Part shown: piece after piece, positions 25,141 through 33,678 of the stretch
Position numbering within the stretch: position 1 is the first letter of the stretch
Layout: every line of letters starts with the position of its first letter
Assembly (NCBI GenBank): GCA_041623895.1
Contig: JBFJVZ010000004.1
Location: 1-47,152, forward strand
Length of the DNA stretch: 47,152 nt
Reading direction: 5' to 3'
Origin: JBFJVZ01 sp041623895
GTDB lineage: Bacteria > Planctomycetota > Planctomycetia > Pirellulales > Pirellulaceae
Made by a program: the position numbers and the translations under genes
Notes under the pieces: model-generated
Databases searched by the model: none
What the model saw: the letters and a program-made list of their open reading frames with translations, nothing else
Told to the model about the DNA's origin: nothing

Positions 25141-26898
25141 ATGGCTGATTACCTGTCTTTAGAGGAAGCTGCTGCCAAGCTTGGTATTCCCACCGACCGC
25201 CTTGTTGAACTTCGCAGCCAAGGTCAAATCCGCGGCTTTCGTGACGGAGCTAGTTGGAAGTTTCCCGAATCAGAAATCAACCGTCTCGCGGATGAGATGG
25301 AGGACTTGGGCGCCGGAAGCGGACTTTTAGTCAGCGAGCCGGAGTTGGGATCTTCGATCTCCAGTAGCAGTTCCAGCATCATTGGTGGCGACGACTTGCT
25401 GCTTGCTGATGACGACGGCAGCGACTTGCAGATTGGCGGCGAGAAAGTCAAACCTGGAAGTGACGGAAGCGGCGGCAGCGACGTAAACCTGGTCACTTCC
25501 GGTGGCAACGGCAGCGATGTCGAATTGGTCGCCAGCGGCAGCGACATTGACATGCCTGGTGAGGGTGCTGCGGTCGACTCGGATGACTTGGAGATGGACG
25601 ATGACTTAGTCGAAATTGATTCAGGCGAGCTACAGCTCGGCGAACCCGCGCTTGGCGACGATTCATCGAACTTGGATTTGGCAATTGATCCCAAGGAAGG
25701 CAGCACCGGACCGGTTGCAAGAAAAGACGTCGAATTGGCAGCGGCCGAGCAAGCATCCGATTCTGCATCAGCGATCGACTTGGGTGGCGAAGCCGACATC
25801 GATGTCAAATCGGATGGCGACTTGAGTTTTGCCGGAACGATCCCGGACGAAGACAGCGACGACGCCGTGATCGGTGACGACAGCAGCGAGATGGACGTCT
25901 TGGATATCGATCTGCAGTCGCCTGCGGCGGCCGGTGCAAGCAGTTTGGAACTGATGGACGATTTAAGCGGTGATTCCGGTGATCTGGTGATGCAGGGATC
26001 TTCGGGCGCCGACGTTCTTAGCGAACTGGATCTGCTGAGCGCCGAGCAACAAGGAAGCGGACTCGTTACCGGCGACAGCGAAGAACTGTTGGTCTCCTCG
26101 GGAAGCGACAACCTGGACAAATCGTCAGGGCTGGGAAGTAGCTTGGGCGACGACGTGTTAGCGGATATGGATGATGCGTTGGCCGACGACGATTTGGTGA
26201 TCGCCGATGATGACGACGACCTGTTGATCGATAGCGCCGGCAGTGACATCTCGGTGGCGGGTGATAGCGGCATCAATTTGATGAGCCCATCTGATAGCGG
26301 CCTGTCGTTGGAAAGTGAGCCCTTGGATCTGGCGGGCAGCAGCATTTCGGCGCTCGACTTGGGAGCTGAATTGTCCGAGGGCGGAAGTAGCGGTTCCGGA
26401 TCGGGACTGGCGCAGGGTAGCGATGGGAGCGCACTCGACTTCCAAGCTGAAGCGGATGAAGAATTCCAACTGTCTCCTTCGGGTGTGGGCTTCGATGCTG
26501 ACGAAAGTGGTTCGCAAGTCATCGAAGTGGAGGACTCCGAGGCGATTGGCGAAGCCGTTGAATTCGAAGGTGCTGACTTTGCTGCCGGCGACGCGTTGGG
26601 AGGAGATGTTTTTGCCGAGGAAGCACCGGCAGAAGGCGTCGGTTTTGTTGACGAAGGTGCTGCGGCGGTCTCAATTGAGGAAACGAGTGCTGCGCCGGTA
26701 CCGACTTCCGCGGCCATCGGCGGCTACGAGGTTCCTTTTTCTCTCATGCAATGCATTGCCCTGTTATGCATCATCGGCGTGATGAGCCTGGGCGGAATGC
26801 TGATGACGGATTTGCTGCGAAACATGTGGACTTACAGCGAGCCATCGTCGCCAGTGAGCTCGCTGACCAACGCGCTGATTGAGGTCGCGGGCTGGTAA
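25141..26898 (+). CDS. HTH (MerR/excisionase-like) protein with long acidic low-complexity region and C-terminal membrane helix
   Basis: A 585-residue protein. Residues 1-55 (MADYLSLEEAAAKLGIPTDR, VELRSQGQIRGFRDG, SWKFPESEINRLAD) are a typical excisionase/MerR-type winged helix. Residues 60-525 are dominated by Ser, Asp, Gly and Glu in imperfect repeats (LLADDDGSDLQIGG, SSGSDNLDKSSG), with an extreme negative charge. Near the end, about residues 535-560, one hydrophobic helix (CIALLCIIGVMSLGGMLM) is followed by a short tail. Start ATG 25141 is chosen because the domain begins exactly there; an upstream ATG (25090) adds 17 unrelated residues. The architecture suggests a membrane-tethered DNA-binding or DNA-mimicking protein. 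Function unknown. Confidence 0.82.
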   Translation: MADYLSLEEAAAKLGIPTDRLVELRSQGQIRGFRDGASWKFPESEINRLADEMEDLGAGSGLLVSEPELGSSISSSSSSIIGGDDLLLADDDGSDLQIGGEKVKPGSDGSGGSDVNLVTSGGNGSDVELVASGSDIDMPGEGAAVDSDDLEMDDDLVEIDSGELQLGEPALGDDSSNLDLAIDPKEGSTGPVARKDVELAAAEQASDSASAIDLGGEADIDVKSDGDLSFAGTIPDEDSDDAVIGDDSSEMDVLDIDLQSPAAAGASSLELMDDLSGDSGDLVMQGSSGADVLSELDLLSAEQQGSGLVTGDSEELLVSSGSDNLDKSSGLGSSLGDDVLADMDDALADDDLVIADDDDDLLIDSAGSDISVAGDSGINLMSPSDSGLSLESEPLDLAGSSISALDLGAELSEGGSSGSGSGLAQGSDGSALDFQAEADEEFQLSPSGVGFDADESGSQVIEVEDSEAIGEAVEFEGADFAAGDALGGDVFAEEAPAEGVGFVDEGAAAVSIEETSAAPVPTSAAIGGYEVPFSLMQCIALLCIIGVMSLGGMLMTDLLRNMWTYSEPSSPVSSLTNALIEVAGW

Positions 26899-27230
26899 GC
26901 GGTCCGGCTGCGCCTGAGCCCAATGCCGTGAACGATTTTGCTTGGCGGAATTCGGGGAATACCGACGATCGGGGCTGCATCCAGCCCACGCGTCCTGGCC
27001 CTCACTTGCGAATCGCCCCACGATTCAAAATCCCGCCAGAAACAGGGTGCTTTCCTCTGATGCCCGCCCGTGACATGCTGTCGCGTTGAAATTCTCGGGT
27101 ACGAACAATCGTGCCCGGACGTTTATAGTAAGGCATGACGGAATGCGGCCCCCGCTCGCCGCACTGCCGAATGGAATCACCACGCTTACGCCAGGTCAAT
27201 ATGCCCAGGACCGCAAATTCTCCTTGCTCG
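26899..27230. other. intergenic region with a hairpin, no gene seen
   Basis: About 330 bases between the HTH-acidic gene and the lipoprotein gene. GGGCTG-CATC-CAGCCC (near 26974-26990) is a short stem without a T run. A 9-base stem lies at 27096-27117. Short frames on both strands are not protein-like. The promoter of the lipoprotein/ResB-CcsA transcript is expected here, but no clear -35/-10 pair stands out. Confidence 0.5.
27096..27117. repeat. 9-base hairpin upstream of the lipoprotein-ccsBA operon
   Basis: CGGGTACGA (27096-27104), loop ACAA, TCGTGCCCG (27109-27117) pairs at nine positions with one T-G wobble. It is followed by ACGTTTATAGTAAGG rather than a T run, so it is unlikely to be a terminator. 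It could be an operator-like inverted repeat or a leader hairpin. Confidence 0.45.
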
Positions 27231-28298
27231 ATGAAGAACTGTTGGCGATTTTTGTTGGCCGCCGTGCTTATTTGCGGTCTATCCGGGTGTGAACAGCCTG
27301 AACCAATCGTGACCTACCGGGTGCCGACCAAGTTGCCTGAGCAACTGCTGCCCAGCAAAGATCGGATGTTGGCAGCGATGCTATCCCATGGCGACCAGGT
27401 TTGGTTTGTAAAAGTCAGCGGCCCGGAAGCAGCGATTGCGGAAGTCGAATCAAGCTTTCGTGACTTTGTTACCACGCTCGGTTTTGACGACGGCCAACCG
27501 GTTCTGGATTCGCCGCCGGATGGTTGGCGACGCAGCGGCGACAAACCTATGCGTTACGCTTCGTTTAACGTAGAGACAACCAATAAACAATTGGACGTCA
27601 GTATCTCGGCATTGCCAAAACGCGAAGATTGGGACGCATTTGTCGCCGACAATGTTAATCGCTGGCGTGGGCAACTTGGCTTGCAGCCATCCGAGGCGAA
27701 GTGGGCCGATGCCGAAGAGATCGAGATTGCGGCCAGTGATCGCCCGGGGATCTGGGTCGACATTTTGGGTGTTCCCACGGACAGTCCCGCATCGATGTCG
27801 GCGCCGTTTGTGAATCGCGGCGACAGCAACACCGCCAGCAGTCCTGCGGCTCCGACTCCATCCAGGCAAGCCACCGCCAATCCGCAACTGAAGTTCGACC
27901 GGCCGGATGGTTGGCGAGACGGTAAAATGGCAAGTATGCGGTTGGCAGCCTTCAACGTCGGTCCGATTGACTCCGAAGCCGAAGTCACCGTGATCGCCGC
28001 CGGCGGCGGATTGAGAGAGAATGTTGATCGCTGGTTGGGTCAAATTCGCGGTGGTGATGTTCCTTCCGATGTCGTCGATCAAGCTTTGAAGGATGCCCAA
28101 CGATTAGAAATCGCAGGTCGCGCCGCGCAGCGATTTGTGCTCACCGGCCAGGATGGCAGCACAGGCAACGCGATCGATGCCACCATCGTGTCGCTGGGCG
28201 GAGGCACCAGCATGTTCATCAAAATGACGGGACCGGCAGCAACCGTCAGCGGCCAAGCTGAATCGCTGACCGCCTTTTTGCAGTCGCTGCAGTTCTGA
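27231..28298 (+). CDS. lipoprotein of unknown function upstream of ResB-CcsA
   Basis: A 355-residue protein with a lipoprotein signal: MKNCWRFLLAAVLICGLSGC, with lipobox LSGC and Cys20 as the acylated residue. An alternative ATG at 27201 has AGGT five bases ahead and would lengthen the signal by 10 residues. The mature part seems to contain two similar halves, each with a KFDRPDGWR / LDSPPDGWRRSGDKPMRYAS-type start, then AxFNV and a VDRWLGQ/VNRWRGQLG segment. That suggests an internal duplication of a roughly 130-residue domain joined by a Pro/Ser/Thr linker. It lies 42 bases ahead of the cytochrome c synthase gene, so an accessory role in cytochrome c maturation is possible but only positional. 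Confidence 0.78.
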   Translation: MKNCWRFLLAAVLICGLSGCEQPEPIVTYRVPTKLPEQLLPSKDRMLAAMLSHGDQVWFVKVSGPEAAIAEVESSFRDFVTTLGFDDGQPVLDSPPDGWRRSGDKPMRYASFNVETTNKQLDVSISALPKREDWDAFVADNVNRWRGQLGLQPSEAKWADAEEIEIAASDRPGIWVDILGVPTDSPASMSAPFVNRGDSNTASSPAAPTPSRQATANPQLKFDRPDGWRDGKMASMRLAAFNVGPIDSEAEVTVIAAGGGLRENVDRWLGQIRGGDVPSDVVDQALKDAQRLEIAGRAAQRFVLTGQDGSTGNAIDATIVSLGGGTSMFIKMTGPAATVSGQAESLTAFLQSLQF

Positions 28299-28340
28299 CC
28301 GGCAAGCGACCAACCGAAACTAAAAATCGAAACCACAATC

Positions 28341-31300
28341 ATGGCAACCATTTCACCAACTGTCGGAACTGATATTGATAGCCGCGATCACGCCGAGGCC
28401 AGTATTCTGGCAGAGATTGTGGACGCCTTTGCTTCGCTCAAGTTGACGGTCGCACTGTTTGCTTTTTCGTTGGTCATCGTTTTGGTTGGCACGCTGGCCC
28501 AAGACGAGATGAACATGCCGGAGGTCAAGGCGCGTTATTTCACCTCATGGATTGCCTGGCTGCACTTTGATGATCTGTTCCCGGATGCGTTCTTTCCCAA
28601 AGAGACACCGGCACCAGGTGAAGATGTCAAACGCGTGACCTTTTTAGGCCTGGAAAGGATTCCCTTTCCCGGTGGTGCGCTGATCGGGTTTTTACTGCTG
28701 TTGAATCTGGTAGCCGCCAAAGCGACCCGCTTCAAGATCCATGTCAAAGGAGGTCGACTGGCGGCCGGCATCGGCGTGCTTGTGGCCGGAGCGGCGGTCG
28801 CGGCTTTGATCATCTTCACCGGTTACAACAGTGAAGGCATTCAAGGATTGCCGCCGATCAGCTACGACGCGCTTTGGAAGTGCATCCTGGGCCTGCTGGC
28901 TGCTGGATCATTTGCCGCCGTCATGTATTCACTTTCGGCGGAACACCGTGTATTGAAGATCTCGCTGCTATCTTTGGCGGCGCTGGCCGGCGCGATGGTG
29001 GTTTTCAGTTTGCTCACGGGCTATCGCATCGGTGACCCCGGCCTCCGCATCGTCTGGCAGTTGGGCAAAGGCATCGGTGCCGCGCTGATCATGCTGGTCG
29101 GATGCTCAATCCTGTTCGGCAAGCAAGGCGGCAATGTGTTGTTGCACATTGGCGTCGCCTTGTTGATGTTTGGGCAGTTTACCTTTGGCGATCGGCAGAC
29201 CGAACAAAAGTTTCATTTGATCGAGGGCGAATCAACCAACACCTTGATCAACATGGAGGCACCCGAACTGGCATTCATACGAACGGCGGACGATGAACAG
29301 GTGGTGACCGTCGTCCCGGCGAGTCGTTTGTTGCCGTTGGCTGGCAGCGACACGATTCTCAAGAACGACGCTTTGCCTGTGGATGTCCGCGTCGTGGAGT
29401 ACTTCGAAAACTCGACACTGATCGATCCCAACAATGAAAATCCGGCGACAGCCGGCATCGGCACGGCGAACCAGGCTCAGGAACGTCGCAAGCATGGCGG
29501 CACCGGCAGCCAACTAAATGTTCCCGCCGCATACGTCGAACTGCTGAATAAAGAAACTGGCGAGTCGCTGGGAACCTATCTGGTCAGCACGCTTATTTCG
29601 GAAGGAAAGATGTTGCTCCGCAGCAAAGATTCCTTCGACACGATTACGGTCGGCGACGAAAAGTACGAGATCGGACTTCGCTTCAGCCGTGAAGTCAAAC
29701 CCTACTGGGTGCAACTGGAAGACGTTCGCCAGGTCACATACAGCGGAACGGAAACACCGCGCGATTACCGATCGTTCATTCGCATCGTCAATCCCGAAAC
29801 AGGCGACGACCGACGCGAGCGCGTGTGGATGAACAATCCGCTCCGCTATCGGGGCGAGTCGTTCTTTCAATCTGACTACAGCCGCCTGCCCAGTGGAAAA
29901 GAAACCACCGGCATCCAAGTCGTTCGCAACTCAGGTTGGTTGATTCCGTATGTCGCCTGCGGCATCACTGGAGTTGGCATGCTGGCCCATTTTATGGTCA
30001 CGCTGATGCGCTTCATCCGCCGCCGTGAACGGGAAGTAGCCAAGGAGTCAATCACTCGAGAACAGCAACCATTGCTGCCGGTCTATGCGTCCGTTGCGGC
30101 GGTTGCATTCTTGGCCATGATGATGCTGGTGCCTTGGTCGGCCGTCATGAACAGCATGCGGACCAGCACGCGGGCGGCGAGTTTCGACCTGTATGCGGTC
30201 GGCAAGATTCCCACCCAGTTTGGTGGCCGCGTATTGCCCTTGGATGCGTATGCCAGACAGGCCCTCAAGGCGATGACTAACAAGGAATCGCTGCCGCTGC
30301 CGGAGAAACCCGACGAGGGTGACCTTAGCGACAAGAAGAAAGCTTCCGTTGCCAAGGCTCAACAAGAACTTTACCAGAAAGTTCAGCCAATCATTAATCG
30401 GGCCACCAAGCAGAAGGGCAGTGAAGCCACGAAACTTTCCGCCATTCAATGGCTAATGGAAGCCGCCATCAACGAGCCGGCCCTGGTGCACCTGCCGATG
30501 TTCCGCATCGATGCTGTCGAAGTGCTGAATGAATTGGAATTGGAGCGGCGAGAAAGCAAACTTTATTCACTGGCTGAGACTGAAAAGAACTGGGATCGAG
30601 CGATCAAGCAGTTGCAGGTCGCGGCAAGAAAAGAAACTGCGGATTTGACTTTTAAGGAAAAGAAACTGTTCGAATTGCATCGTCGCCGCATGCAATTTCT
30701 CAGCACCTCCGACGCCATGAAGCTGCCGGAACCACTGAACATTCCCGATGAATTGCTGGAGCGGATGTTACCGGGATCGACCGAGCAAGAGCGGCAACGA
30801 TTCAAGGTCCAAGCACTCAAGCGTCACCTGGAAGAACTCTCGGATGTGCCCGCGATCATCCCGCCCACGGAAGAGGCGGTCGCCGGTGCTGTCTCCGATC
30901 CAGACTGGTCAGCGTTTGGTTATGCATTTTTCAAAATGGCGGAAGCTGACGCGACCGGCCAGCAGGCAAACGTGCCGCCGGGCGTGGAGGAATTCGGTGA
31001 AGTCATCGCTGCCTATGCCGATGAGGACACGATGGCGTTCAACACTGCCGTCGACAAACATCTGGCCGCGGTCAAGTCCTATCCGATTGCCGGATACCAG
31101 CCGGAACGCGTCGCCGTGGAGCGGTGGATGCAGTCCAATTCGCCGACCTTGTGTGCACGCGTGCTGTATCTGATCGCTTTGGTGTTGGGACTGGTTCATT
31201 TGGCGTCCGGTCAACCGCGGTTACGCAAAGCTGTTTGGGGCATGCTGCTGGTTGCTTTTGTCGTGCATACCGTTGCCATTGCCTGCCGCGTCGGCATCAC

Positions 31301-32036
31301 CGGCCGCGCGCCGGTGATCAACATTTATTCCTCGGCCGTCTTCATTGGCTGGGCTGTCGTGCTGTTCGGATTAGTGCTGGAACCGATCTTTCGTTATGGC
31401 GTCGGCAATGTGCTCGCGGCAATCGGCGGCGCATTAACGTTGCAAGTCGCCTGGGGTCTGAATAAGGGCGATACGATGCCTGTGCTGCAGGCGGTCTTGG
31501 ACACGCAATTCTGGTTGGCAACTCACGTCATCTGCGTTTCCCTGGGATACGTGGCAACGTTGGTCGCCGGCACGCTGGGGATCGGCTACTTGCTGTCTAA
31601 CTGGCTGGGCAAAGACGCGACGTTTCAGCGAAATGTGTACCGTGCGTGTTATGGTGCAGCCTGTTTTGGGGTGCTGTTCAGCTTCATCGGAACCGTTCTG
31701 GGCGGGTTGTGGGCGGACGACAGCTGGGGCCGTTTTTGGGGCTGGGACCCGAAAGAGAACGGGGCCTTGCTGATCGTGATTTGGAACGCCTTGATGCTGC
31801 ACGCGCGTTGGGACGGCATGGTCGCGGCACGAGGATTCTCGGTGCTGGCGATCGGTGGCAACATCATCACGGCATGGAGCTGGTTTGGAACCAATGAGCT
31901 GGGGATCGGCTTACACAGCTACGGATTCACCGAAGGCACGATGTTGTGGCTAACGACTTTCTTCCTCAGCCAAATGTTGCTGATCGTCGCCGGCATGGCC
32001 TTCATTCGCAAACCGCCGGCAACGATTGAAAGTTAG
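28341..32036 (+). CDS. ccsBA: single-chain cytochrome c synthase (ResB-CcsA fusion, System II)
   Basis: A 1231-residue membrane protein. The N-terminal ResB/CcsB half (about 1-560) has helices at 34-58, 113-135, 142-160, 176-196 and 205-226, then a large periplasmic domain and a helix near 530-556. A further helix at 579-598 is followed by about 330 soluble residues (600-935) starting with PTQFGGRVLPLDAYARQ. The C-terminal CcsA half (937-1225) carries the haem-binding WWD motif as WGRFWGWDPKENGALL at 1129-1144, and ITGRAPVINIYSSAVFIGW. System II enzymes bring haem across the membrane and attach it to CxxCH of c-type cytochromes. The fused form is known in several phyla. A di-haem cytochrome c at 42293 and the NapG-like relay are possible context. 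Confidence 0.95.
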   Translation: MATISPTVGTDIDSRDHAEASILAEIVDAFASLKLTVALFAFSLVIVLVGTLAQDEMNMPEVKARYFTSWIAWLHFDDLFPDAFFPKETPAPGEDVKRVTFLGLERIPFPGGALIGFLLLLNLVAAKATRFKIHVKGGRLAAGIGVLVAGAAVAALIIFTGYNSEGIQGLPPISYDALWKCILGLLAAGSFAAVMYSLSAEHRVLKISLLSLAALAGAMVVFSLLTGYRIGDPGLRIVWQLGKGIGAALIMLVGCSILFGKQGGNVLLHIGVALLMFGQFTFGDRQTEQKFHLIEGESTNTLINMEAPELAFIRTADDEQVVTVVPASRLLPLAGSDTILKNDALPVDVRVVEYFENSTLIDPNNENPATAGIGTANQAQERRKHGGTGSQLNVPAAYVELLNKETGESLGTYLVSTLISEGKMLLRSKDSFDTITVGDEKYEIGLRFSREVKPYWVQLEDVRQVTYSGTETPRDYRSFIRIVNPETGDDRRERVWMNNPLRYRGESFFQSDYSRLPSGKETTGIQVVRNSGWLIPYVACGITGVGMLAHFMVTLMRFIRRREREVAKESITREQQPLLPVYASVAAVAFLAMMMLVPWSAVMNSMRTSTRAASFDLYAVGKIPTQFGGRVLPLDAYARQALKAMTNKESLPLPEKPDEGDLSDKKKASVAKAQQELYQKVQPIINRATKQKGSEATKLSAIQWLMEAAINEPALVHLPMFRIDAVEVLNELELERRESKLYSLAETEKNWDRAIKQLQVAARKETADLTFKEKKLFELHRRRMQFLSTSDAMKLPEPLNIPDELLERMLPGSTEQERQRFKVQALKRHLEELSDVPAIIPPTEEAVAGAVSDPDWSAFGYAFFKMAEADATGQQANVPPGVEEFGEVIAAYADEDTMAFNTAVDKHLAAVKSYPIAGYQPERVAVERWMQSNSPTLCARVLYLIALVLGLVHLASGQPRLRKAVWGMLLVAFVVHTVAIACRVGITGRAPVINIYSSAVFIGWAVVLFGLVLEPIFRYGVGNVLAAIGGALTLQVAWGLNKGDTMPVLQAVLDTQFWLATHVICVSLGYVATLVAGTLGIGYLLSNWLGKDATFQRNVYRACYGAACFGVLFSFIGTVLGGLWADDSWGRFWGWDPKENGALLIVIWNALMLHARWDGMVAARGFSVLAIGGNIITAWSWFGTNELGIGLHSYGFTEGTMLWLTTFFLSQMLLIVAGMAFIRKPPATIES

Positions 32037-32090
32037 CGTTGTGTCAGGCGGATTCTGGTGGGAGCGCGGCGCATTGTGTGGAGGGTGGCG

Positions 32091-32130
32091 CATTCATGGG
32101 AGGGCGAAGCTCCTGCTGAGCCGCGTGCCG
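32091..32130. repeat. dispersed palindromic repeat CATGGGAGGGCGAAGCTCC type
   Basis: The unit reads CATTCATGGGAGGGCGAAGC then TCCTGCTGAGCCGCGTGCCG. Its first 17 bases from TTCATGGG recur, with one change, at 47136-47152, where the window ends. The right part (GAAGCTCCTGCTGAGC) is internally complementary in an imperfect way. It sits between the convergent ccsBA and the minus-strand gene ending at 32155. There is no T run. Confidence 0.7.
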
Positions 32131-32154
32131 AACAGCAAACGCCTGACGCAGCAG

Positions 32155-33501
32155 CTACCTTTGCAGAATCGGTTCGCCGCCCGACCAGGTTTCGGCGCTG
32201 CGAATCCGGCTGATCGGCAGCATCCCGTCGGAAACCGGTATCGATCGACTCGGCGCGATTAGCAAATTCATCCACTCTTGGGTCTGACTGGCGATGGGCA
32301 CCAATTCACCATGGGCCGGAGAGAGCACGCGCAGCAAACGCAGCGATGGGAATGTGCGGTCGCTTGTTTGCGCGATCGGCCGTCGGTTGGTACAGATCAC
32401 AACGCCGGGCGGCAGCACTTCGTAACCACGCTCGGTGTTGCAGATTCCAGCCAGCTTCAGTTGCGAATCAGAGATGCGAAAATGAATGCCGAATAGCTCG
32501 TAAGGCACGTCACCCAGCTGCGCTCCCAGCAAACCTTGATCGATCCCGATGAACAGATTTTCGTGCATGGCTGCCAGCAGCGATTGCCCCACCCAGCCTT
32601 CTCGCGCCGTGATCGAACCTGACACGTTGACAGTCTTTCCGGGATCAACATAACAGCGTTCTAGAATCAGATCCGCAATTCCGCTTAGCCGATGAGGCAT
32701 CTGTTCGCTAAGACGACTCAAGTCGACGTTGGTAAATCGAGATCCTCCCAGGTCGATTGTCCAGTGGCCAAGACGATCGACTTCCCACTGCAGCATTCCA
32801 GTAAATGCCGCCTCATCTCCCAAACGCCGCATCTCCGGTAACCAGTCGGCCAGGGCAGAGCAGGGCAGGGGAGTGTCGCCGGTTTCGAGGGTCCACTGAG
32901 TCCTGGGAGTCGGACCGCTTCGCTCCCGTCGGATCGTGATCTTGACTGGCGTACGGCCATCCCCAATCGCGGGCAGACACTGAATGTTGGCTTGGATTGC
33001 CTCCGCTTGAGGCTCGACCCAGGCTTGAACTTCGCGCAACGTAAAGGATCCCGTCGCGCTGTGAATGGTGACATCGTTGGTGGAAAACTGCAGCGGCACC
33101 GATGTTTTTTCAGGACGACAAAGAAACCGATCGTGAATCAAATTCCAGGTGTGCGAAAGCTGCGAGGATTGCAACTCCGGCTGCCGCAACAAAATTCCGA
33201 TGCGATCCGCCTCACGCAGCCAGGTCATTTGCCTGATGCGTGCGACTTCACTGCCCGTCTCCGATTCGATCAGGCGCATGTTGTGCAGCGTGGTCTTGAA
33301 CGGTGAGATCCGCTGGAAGTCTTCGAGGTTGACAATCAGGCCCGTATCACGCGAAAGTTCTGTTGCTAATTCGCGAAGCTGTCCGCGGTGATACCAAGGC
33401 GTCCAAGTCACCAGGACGATCAGCAGAGTAACCAATGTTGGAACTGCGCAGCAGAAAACGAACAACAACCGAGCAATCGCTCGCTCTGTTCGCTCATGCA
33501 T
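32155..33501 (-). CDS. single-pass membrane protein, AsmA-like in layout, function unknown
   Basis: A 448-residue protein with an N-terminal membrane helix (LLFVFCCAVPTLVTLLIVLV, residues 12-31). A long extracytoplasmic part rich in beta-strand patterns follows (GLIVNLEDFQRISPFKTTLH, MRLIESETGSEVARIRQMTW, GRWTIDLGG-type turns). Opening with a helix followed by LSRDTGLIVNLEDF recalls AsmA/YhdP-type lipid-transfer or assembly proteins, but no diagnostic motif is visible, so this is only a resemblance. It diverges from the BASS transporter gene (178 bases between starts) and converges with ccsBA. The stop is followed by a dispersed repeat. Confidence 0.68.
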   Translation of the reverse strand: MHERTERAIARLLFVFCCAVPTLVTLLIVLVTWTPWYHRGQLRELATELSRDTGLIVNLEDFQRISPFKTTLHNMRLIESETGSEVARIRQMTWLREADRIGILLRQPELQSSQLSHTWNLIHDRFLCRPEKTSVPLQFSTNDVTIHSATGSFTLREVQAWVEPQAEAIQANIQCLPAIGDGRTPVKITIRRERSGPTPRTQWTLETGDTPLPCSALADWLPEMRRLGDEAAFTGMLQWEVDRLGHWTIDLGGSRFTNVDLSRLSEQMPHRLSGIADLILERCYVDPGKTVNVSGSITAREGWVGQSLLAAMHENLFIGIDQGLLGAQLGDVPYELFGIHFRISDSQLKLAGICNTERGYEVLPPGVVICTNRRPIAQTSDRTFPSLRLLRVLSPAHGELVPIASQTQEWMNLLIAPSRSIPVSDGMLPISRIRSAETWSGGEPILQR

Positions 33502-33678
33502 GCAGGATTCCTTTCCGGCAGCGTGTGATCAACTGTGCGTGGTTCGACCGCCGCACAGCTTCGCTGTCCAGGGCCGACCATCGACTATGCTAGCTCACGA
33601 CAGGTCATTCCAGACCGAATGCCGCGATCTTAGATTCACGGTATCCTCCACCGATAGGCCGTTTAGGAAGATTGCGAC

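Noticed and set aside
25224..26717. 497-codon open frame on the minus strand, Ser/Pro-rich
   Set aside because: It is the antisense of the acidic low-complexity gene. The Ser/Asp/Gly codon bias leaves the opposite frame without stops, and the translated product has no signal, domain or plausible start context.
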